Of a stretch of DNA of 10,205 nt, positions 7,004 to 10,205 are shown in pieces. The stretch spans positions 1-10,205 of the forward strand of contig CAMZIX010000044.1 of NCBI GenBank assembly GCA_947307375.1, read 5' to 3'. The notes beneath the pieces are model-generated. The model was not told the origin of the DNA. It saw only the letters and a list, made by a program, of their open reading frames with translations, and searched no databases. Every line of letters begins with the position of its first letter. Positions within the stretch are counted from its first letter, which is position 1. A program made the translations under genes and the position numbers. Origin of the DNA: an uncultured Clostridia bacterium (lineage in GTDB: Bacteria > Bacillota_A > Clostridia > Oscillospirales > Oscillospiraceae).

Positions 7004-7588
7004 TTACACCCTGCCTTTTCTGCCGATTCGGATCAGCCGTACGATCACGGGGCTGAGAACGATGCTGATGGCCATTTCAATCAGGAAATTCACACCCACC
7101 AGGCCAAAGATCATAAACTTGCCCGCGCTGGAAAAGCCCGCGCCAGCGGCCCACTCGTTGATGGTGGGCATGAAGAACAGCAGGCAGCCGAGAAGAAAGA
7201 TCCCGGTGTTCGTGATCGGCGCGGAAATGGCGGCGATCACCACGGCGGGAACCTCATGCTTTGCCAGCGCTTTGTAAACGAGGCCGGAGATCAGGCCAGC
7301 GCAGGTTCCCTTGGCCAGGACGGTGATGATGGTGCCGGGAATATTGACGGCCAGGAAGGCGGCGGCATCACCGCTGATCAGGACCACGGCGCTGAACACG
7401 AAGCCAAGCCAGGCGCCGGCGCCAACGCCATACAAAGCGGCGCCGACCACGATCGGCACGAGAGCCAGCGTGAAGGTGAAGATGCCAACATGGCCGACGG
7501 CGGCGGAGACGGCCTCCAGGACGATAACGATGGCGGTGAAAATCGCCAGACCCGTCAGGGTGCGGGTTTTCATGTGCTTGTTTTCCAT
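7004..7588 (-). CDS. ECF transporter S component, probable pantothenate transporter (PanT-like)
   Basis: This 194-residue, very hydrophobic protein has about six membrane spans (near residues 11-30, 36-54, 56-72, 83-105, 113-140 and 158-185) and ends in a basic RIGRKGRV tail. The pattern is that of the substrate-binding S subunit of an energy-coupling-factor vitamin transporter: a short basic N-terminus, TLALVPIVVGAALYGVGAGAWLG, then VNIPGTIITVLAKGTCAGLISGLVYK. S subunits need a shared EcfA/A'/T module, which is not in this window and is normally encoded elsewhere. Its position 4 nt upstream of coaX points to pantothenate as substrate (PanT), by context only. ATG 7588 was chosen because AAAGGAAT lies about 7 nt upstream. 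The open frame continues to 7819, but that stretch is the promoter region and the antisense of the small divergent gene. Confidence 0.88.
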   Translation of the reverse strand: MENKHMKTRTLTGLAIFTAIVIVLEAVSAAVGHVGIFTFTLALVPIVVGAALYGVGAGAWLGFVFSAVVLISGDAAAFLAVNIPGTIITVLAKGTCAGLISGLVYKALAKHEVPAVVIAAISAPITNTGIFLLGCLLFFMPTINEWAAGAGFSSAGKFMIFGLVGVNFLIEMAISIVLSPVIVRLIRIGRKGRV

Positions 7589-7640
7589 ATTTAATTCCTT
7601 TCTGCTGTCGCCCGGGTCAGGCCCGGTGCGGCGCAGGAAC

Positions 7641-7669
7641 AATATAGTATGTTTTACCGGCTTTGTCAA
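7641..7669 (-). promoter_or_regulatory. Promoter of the ECF S component-coaX operon
   Basis: Read on the minus strand: consensus -35 TTGACA (7669-7664), a 17-bp spacer and -10 TATATT (7646-7641). The start should fall near 7634. The roughly 46-nt leader contains a small 5-bp hairpin (7612-7616 with 7622-7626) before the ribosome site. It is too short for a known riboswitch class. Confidence 0.87.
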
Positions 7670-7681
7670 GAAATTCGGGGC

Positions 7682-7710
7682 TTGAAGCGGGCAGGGGTCT
7701 GTGATAGGAT
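7682..7710 (+). promoter_or_regulatory. Candidate promoter of the small divergent gene
   Basis: TTGAAG (7682-7687), a 17-bp spacer and TAGGAT (7705-7710) form a fair sigma-A-type promoter. It would give a very short leader of about 17 nt, carrying the AAGGAG ribosome site. Its -35 lies only 12 bp from the -35 of the opposite promoter at 7641-7669. Confidence 0.55.
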
Positions 7711-7733
7711 ATAGAAAAAAAGGAGTGACGAAC

Positions 7734-8087
7734 ATGGGCTGGAAGTGCATCACAGAGGGGAAAGAGCTCCCGGACGAGCGGCTTGACCGCAGAGCCTCCG
7801 AGCGGGTGGAAAAATACAATATTTCGCAGAACGCCGTCTACTTTGAGGGGCAGTATCTGCCCTTTGCGGCGGTCCTGCGCCTGCGCGTACAGCCCTCGCT
7901 GTACTATCCGCAGTGCTGCTGCGGCCGCGGCATCCCGGTGACGAAGATCCGCCTGGACTACGGCGCGGAGAAGCCGGTGGTCCTGATGCTGGAGCGGGAA
8001 AAGAATGCGGACAGGATCGTCGCTGCGATCCGCGCGGCCAATCCCTCCGTCGTCGAGGAGCCTTACGCCGATCCCAATGATAATTAG
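7734..8087 (+). CDS. Small cytoplasmic protein of unknown function
   Basis: I do not recognise this 117-residue protein. It has no signal peptide or membrane span. The middle (VYFEGQYLPFAAVLRLRVQP ... GIPVTKIRLDYGAEKPVVLMLER) alternates like a run of beta strands, and a final helix follows (EKNADRIVAAIRAA, 88-102). That order of strands capped by a helix resembles a pleckstrin-homology-type fold, but this is only an impression. Residues 60-65 hold a run of three cysteines (QCCCGR), with a lone Cys at position 5, which could bind metal or be redox active. ATG 7734 was preferred over GTG 7701 because AAGGAG lies 8 nt upstream of the ATG and the GTG has no site. The gene stands alone, divergent from the ECF-coaX operon, and ends at its own terminator. 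Coding is supported by a good ribosome site, a promoter and an open frame that ends close to a terminator. Confidence 0.75.
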   Translation: MGWKCITEGKELPDERLDRRASERVEKYNISQNAVYFEGQYLPFAAVLRLRVQPSLYYPQCCCGRGIPVTKIRLDYGAEKPVVLMLEREKNADRIVAAIRAANPSVVEEPYADPNDN

Positions 8088-8110
8088 AAGTAAATAATAT
8101 TATGTAAACT
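8083..8110 (+). repeat. dif-like sequence, copy 2 of a direct repeat
   Basis: The centre ATAATA (8094-8099) and right arm TTATGTAAACT (8100-8110) are the same as in copy 1. The left arm, ATTAGAAGTAA, matches the inverted right arm at only about 6 of 11 positions. Perfect identity with copy 1 covers 8090-8110 (21 bp). Beyond the right arm a weaker match continues (ATAAGGACAAA at 8114-8124 against ATAAGGGCAAA at 491-501). It begins at the last codons of the small gene and sits just before a terminator, as in copy 1. Confidence 0.55.
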
Positions 8111-8123
8111 ATTATAAGGACAA

Positions 8124-8157
8124 ACAGGCGCCCGAAAAACGGGCGCCTGTTGTTTTT
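8124..8157. terminator. Intrinsic terminator between the small gene and the deacetylase gene
   Basis: A perfect 11-bp stem, ACAGGCGCCCG (8124-8134) with its complement (8140-8150), closes an AAAAA loop and is followed by TGTTTTT on the plus strand. On the minus strand the trailing sequence is TTTGTCC, a weaker U tract. It should end the small gene efficiently and may also end the convergent deacetylase transcript, whose stop codon overlaps the T run. Confidence 0.9.
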
Positions 8158-9602
8158 CAGTTGTTGATCCGGTGGCGGGCGCCGTAGGAGTCCTCCTGGA
8201 GGGGGAGGAACTGGTAGCCGTTGTCGAGGCCCCACTTGATGATGTCCTCGACCGCCGCCACGCTGAAGTCCTTGACGTCGTGCTGCAGGACGACGCAGGT
8301 TTCGTACTCGGCGCAGCCGTTGATGACGTTGCGGTAGACCTCGTAGGTCGGGATCTGCACGGTCTTCGCGTCGCCGCTTGAGACGTTCCAGTCGAAGTAG
8401 TAGTAGCCCATATCGCGCATATAGGTGGCGAGCGCCCCCATGATGCCGGGGTTGAAGGCGCTGACGGTATTGGAGCTGCCGCCCGGGAAGCGGAAAAGCT
8501 TCGTGTAGGTGCCGGTGTAGTCGTGGATCAGCTCCTCGCAGGCCTTGAAATCCTCAAAGTAGGCCCCCACGCCGGCGTAGATCTTGCGGTAGTTGTGCGT
8601 GAAGGTGTGCACGGCGATCGTGTGGCCCTCGTCGTAGGCGCGCGTGATGCATTCGAAGTAGTCCGGGTAATTTCCGGTGATGAAGAAGGTGGCCTTGACA
8701 TCGTACTTCGCCAGGACGTCCAGCAGCCGGTCGGTGTAGGGGCCGGGGCCGTCGTCAAAGGTCAGGTAGATGGTTTTCTGCTCGGGGATGACGGCCTCCT
8801 TGCGCTCGGCGGCGACGACGTGGACCGTGCGCGTGGCGCGCAGGGTATCGCCGCGGCCGTTGCTGAGCGAGTAGTTCAGCGTGTAGTCGCCCAGCTTATA
8901 GGAGGTGACGCGCCCGCTGACCTGCACCAGCTCGCTCAGATCCGTCCCGTCGCTGTCGATGACCGTATAGCCGGGCTCGACCCAGTCCAGGGCGGCGGGG
9001 CAGGTATAATCGCTGCCGCCGGTGAGCACGATCTCCGGGACGAGGCTGCCCTGCGGCGGCGTGCGCTCCAGCACGGCCTCGTTGCCGTGCTCGTCCGTGA
9101 CGGAGTAGATATACTTCCCGTCCAGATGCGTGACCGCGACCTTGTCGCTCAGGTCGCCGTCCACCTCGTCAAAGGCGTGGACCTCCGGCTCGGCGTAGCC
9201 GTTCATCCAGCTGCTGCCCTCGACGTCCTCGGGCTCGGTCACGGTGATTTTGGGCGCGGTGGTGTCCAGCACGTTGACGATGCGCTCATAGCGAAGCTCC
9301 TCGCCGTCGCTGACGACGGCGTAGTGGATCTTGAACTTGCCGAGCGTGTTTGTCGTCATCTGCTCCTGCGCGTAGACCATCTCGGTCTGATTCATGAACT
9401 TGAAGATCTTGCCCGAGCGGACGATCTCCACGCCGGGATCGACAAATTCGCTGCCGTATTCGACGTTCATTTCCTCGTCGCCGAGCATCAGGACTTCCGT
9501 TTCCTCTCCGTTGAGCCAGAAGAGCAGCGCGGAGATGACGGCCAGCACCAGGAAGAAGATCATCCCCGCGGAGCCGCCGTGAGTTTTCTTTCTTTTATGC
9601 AT
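8157..9602 (-). CDS. Membrane-anchored polysaccharide deacetylase (NodB domain) with Ig-like stalk
   Basis: This is a carbohydrate esterase family 4 enzyme of 481 residues that should remove N-acetyl groups from a cell-wall or surface polysaccharide outside the membrane. A basic N-terminus (KRKK) and one TM helix at about 14-30 anchor it. Three beta-rich repeats of DUF5011/bacterial-Ig type follow at roughly 38-112, 116-180 and 189-262 (YGSEFVDPGVEI, VHAFDEVDGDLSDKV, WVEPGYTVIDSDGTDLS). The NodB domain covers about 276-470 and all five motifs are intact: TFDDGP 281-286 (base D283, metal D284), HTFTH 332-336 (metal His pair), RFPGGS 371-376, DWN 404-406 and LQHDV 439-443 (His 441). The exact substrate, peptidoglycan GlcNAc/MurNAc or another glycan, cannot be told. 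The ribosome site is weak: the nearest purine run, GAGGA, is about 17 nt before the ATG. A start at Met14 is possible but would delete the basic anchor residues. Confidence 0.95.
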   Translation of the reverse strand: MHKRKKTHGGSAGMIFFLVLAVISALLFWLNGEETEVLMLGDEEMNVEYGSEFVDPGVEIVRSGKIFKFMNQTEMVYAQEQMTTNTLGKFKIHYAVVSDGEELRYERIVNVLDTTAPKITVTEPEDVEGSSWMNGYAEPEVHAFDEVDGDLSDKVAVTHLDGKYIYSVTDEHGNEAVLERTPPQGSLVPEIVLTGGSDYTCPAALDWVEPGYTVIDSDGTDLSELVQVSGRVTSYKLGDYTLNYSLSNGRGDTLRATRTVHVVAAERKEAVIPEQKTIYLTFDDGPGPYTDRLLDVLAKYDVKATFFITGNYPDYFECITRAYDEGHTIAVHTFTHNYRKIYAGVGAYFEDFKACEELIHDYTGTYTKLFRFPGGSSNTVSAFNPGIMGALATYMRDMGYYYFDWNVSSGDAKTVQIPTYEVYRNVINGCAEYETCVVLQHDVKDFSVAAVEDIIKWGLDNGYQFLPLQEDSYGARHRINN

Positions 9603-9640
9603 ATCGGCTAACCAGCTTATCCTCAGTTTGATGTTCTTAT

Positions 9641-9669
9641 TTTATAACATCTTTTTTAGTATGTGTACA
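9641..9669 (-). promoter_or_regulatory. Candidate promoter of the deacetylase gene
   Basis: Read on the minus strand: TGTACA (9669-9664), a 17-bp spacer and TATAAA (9646-9641). The -35 is only a 4-of-6 match, so strength is probably modest or activator-dependent. The leader would be about 30 nt. Confidence 0.5.
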
Positions 9670-9722
9670 GAGTTTTTGTAAAATTAAGAGGGGAAGAAGA
9701 TCCTGTTAATTTTCAGATAATA

Positions 9723-9751
9723 TTGCCCTGAACAGAGACGGGTGATATAAT
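9723..9751 (+). promoter_or_regulatory. Extended -10 promoter of the glycyl-tRNA synthetase gene
   Basis: TTGCCC (9723-9728), a 17-bp spacer and a perfect TATAAT (9746-9751) preceded by TG (9743-9744) at the extended -10 position. Transcription should start near 9758, giving a leader of about 62 nt, much too short for a T-box. Confidence 0.85.
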
Positions 9752-9761
9752 AATATTTTGT

Positions 9762-9807
9762 CGGGGAACCCGGCGCAATCACACTCTCCGCGGCAGCCAG
9801 CCGCGGG
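9762..9807 (+). other. Two small hairpins in the glyQS leader
   Basis: A 4-bp hairpin (9762-9765 with 9769-9772, GAA loop) is followed by a GC-only 7-bp hairpin (CCGCGGC 9788-9794 with GCCGCGG 9800-9806, loop AGCCA). The second ends directly against the ribosome site at 9808-9813. It has no U tract, so it is not a terminator. It may stabilise the 5' end or affect ribosome access; a role is inference. Confidence 0.5.
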
Positions 9808-9819
9808 AAAGGACGGAAT

Positions 9820-10205
9820 ATGAACAACACAGAAAAAACGATGGACAAGATCATTGCCCTGTGCAAGAACCGCGGCTTCATCTTCGCCGGCAGCGAGATC
9901 TACGGCGGCCTTGCCAACACCTGGGACTACGGCCCTCTCGGCTCCCGGCTGAAAAACAACGTCAAGGACGCCTGGCGCAAGCGCTTTATCCAGGAGCGCC
10001 GCAACAGCTATGAGGTCGACGCCGATATCCTGATGAACCCCCGCGTCTGGGAGGCCAGCGGCCACGTCGCCAGCTTTGCCGACCCGCTGCTGGACTGCAA
10101 GGAGTGCAAGATGCGCTTCCGCGCCGACAACCTGATCGACGACTTCGATCCCGAGGCCCATGCCGACGGCATGACCAAGGAGCAGATGTTCGACTACATC
10201 AAGGC
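9820..10205 (+). CDS. glyQS: Glycyl-tRNA synthetase, class II homodimeric type, 5' part of gene
   Basis: This enzyme charges tRNA-Gly with glycine using ATP. Only the first 128 codons are in the window and the frame is open to the end. The sequence is that of the single-chain alpha2 glycyl-tRNA synthetase: [23 protein letters not shown], then [18 protein letters not shown] and the [24 protein letters not shown] stretch. YGPLG and EASGHV are hallmark segments at the start of the catalytic domain. The CKEC pair is the usual metal-like cysteine motif of this region. AAAGGA (9808-9813) stands 6 nt before the ATG, and the frame is closed to longer alternatives by the well-placed promoter and leader. 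The gene is divergent from the deacetylase. Confidence 0.97.
   Translation, partial: MNNTEKTMDKIIALCKNRGFIFAGSEIYGGLANTWDYGPLGSRLKNNVKDAWRKRFIQERRNSYEVDADILMNPRVWEASGHVASFADPLLDCKECKMRFRADNLIDDFDPEAHADGMTKEQMFDYIK

Noticed and set aside
7589..7819. N-terminal extension of the ECF S component
   Set aside because: It would run through the promoter and the antisense of the small gene, and S subunits start close to the first membrane helix.
8523..9611. Plus-strand open frame opposite the polysaccharide deacetylase
   Set aside because: Antisense shadow; all NodB catalytic motifs are on the minus strand.
9746..9760. Third copy of the dif-like block
   Set aside because: AATAATATT resembles the repeat, but the XerD arm is absent (TTTGTCGG follows), and the bases are explained by the -10 of the glyQS promoter.
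9758..9819. T-box riboswitch ahead of glyQS
   Set aside because: The leader is only about 62 nt and lacks a T-box sequence, specifier loop and terminator.
9706..10161. Minus-strand open frame opposite glyQS
   Set aside because: Antisense of glycyl-tRNA synthetase and its leader, with no ribosome site.

Overview
The window is chromosomal DNA of high G+C content with short AT-rich intergenic gaps. It most likely comes from a gut-type Clostridia bacterium (Oscillospiraceae-like). This rests on Firmicutes-style Shine-Dalgarno sites, an ECF vitamin transporter subunit beside type III pantothenate kinase, a single-chain glycyl-tRNA synthetase, a GLUG-repeat surface protein, and a B. subtilis-type XerD half-site sequence. 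The taxonomic call is inference; no rRNA or other marker gene is present.

Layout from left to right. (1) The 3' end of a plus-strand pyruvate kinase (to 485) stops right after the catalytic barrel and has no C-terminal domain. (2) A bidirectional terminator (499-539) separates it from a convergent minus-strand operon. That operon starts at a near-consensus promoter (6133-6161) and encodes a 12-TM MMPL/RND-type exporter (3608-6064), then, with an 11-nt overlap, a large secreted, membrane-anchored GLUG-repeat protein with a helical insert (541-3618). (3) A second minus-strand operon starts at a consensus promoter (7641-7669). It encodes an ECF transporter S component, probably for pantothenate (7004-7588), and CoaX (6235-6999), and ends at a strong terminator (6181-6223). 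(4) Divergent from it, a small plus-strand gene of unknown function (7734-8087) ends at another terminator (8124-8157). (5) A convergent minus-strand gene (8157-9602) encodes a membrane-anchored polysaccharide deacetylase with Ig-like stalk domains. (6) Divergent from that, the 5' part of glycyl-tRNA synthetase (9820-end) lies behind an extended -10 promoter.

How the genes work together. The ECF S component and CoaX form an uptake-and-phosphorylation pair feeding coenzyme A synthesis. The MMPL exporter and the GLUG protein are translationally coupled and are probably two parts of one envelope system. The deacetylase is a separate cell-wall or polysaccharide modifying enzyme.

The most unusual signal is a 21-bp perfect direct repeat at 468-488 and 8090-8110. 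Its right part matches the XerD half and part of the centre of the B. subtilis dif site as I remember it. In the first copy it sits in a dif-shaped 11-6-11 imperfect palindrome that contains the pyruvate kinase stop codon. Both copies lie just upstream of a hairpin terminator, and together they bracket 7.6 kb holding the MMPL/GLUG operon, the pantothenate operon and the small gene. The sequence alone does not tell whether this is a Xer-type module boundary or a dispersed 3'-end element.
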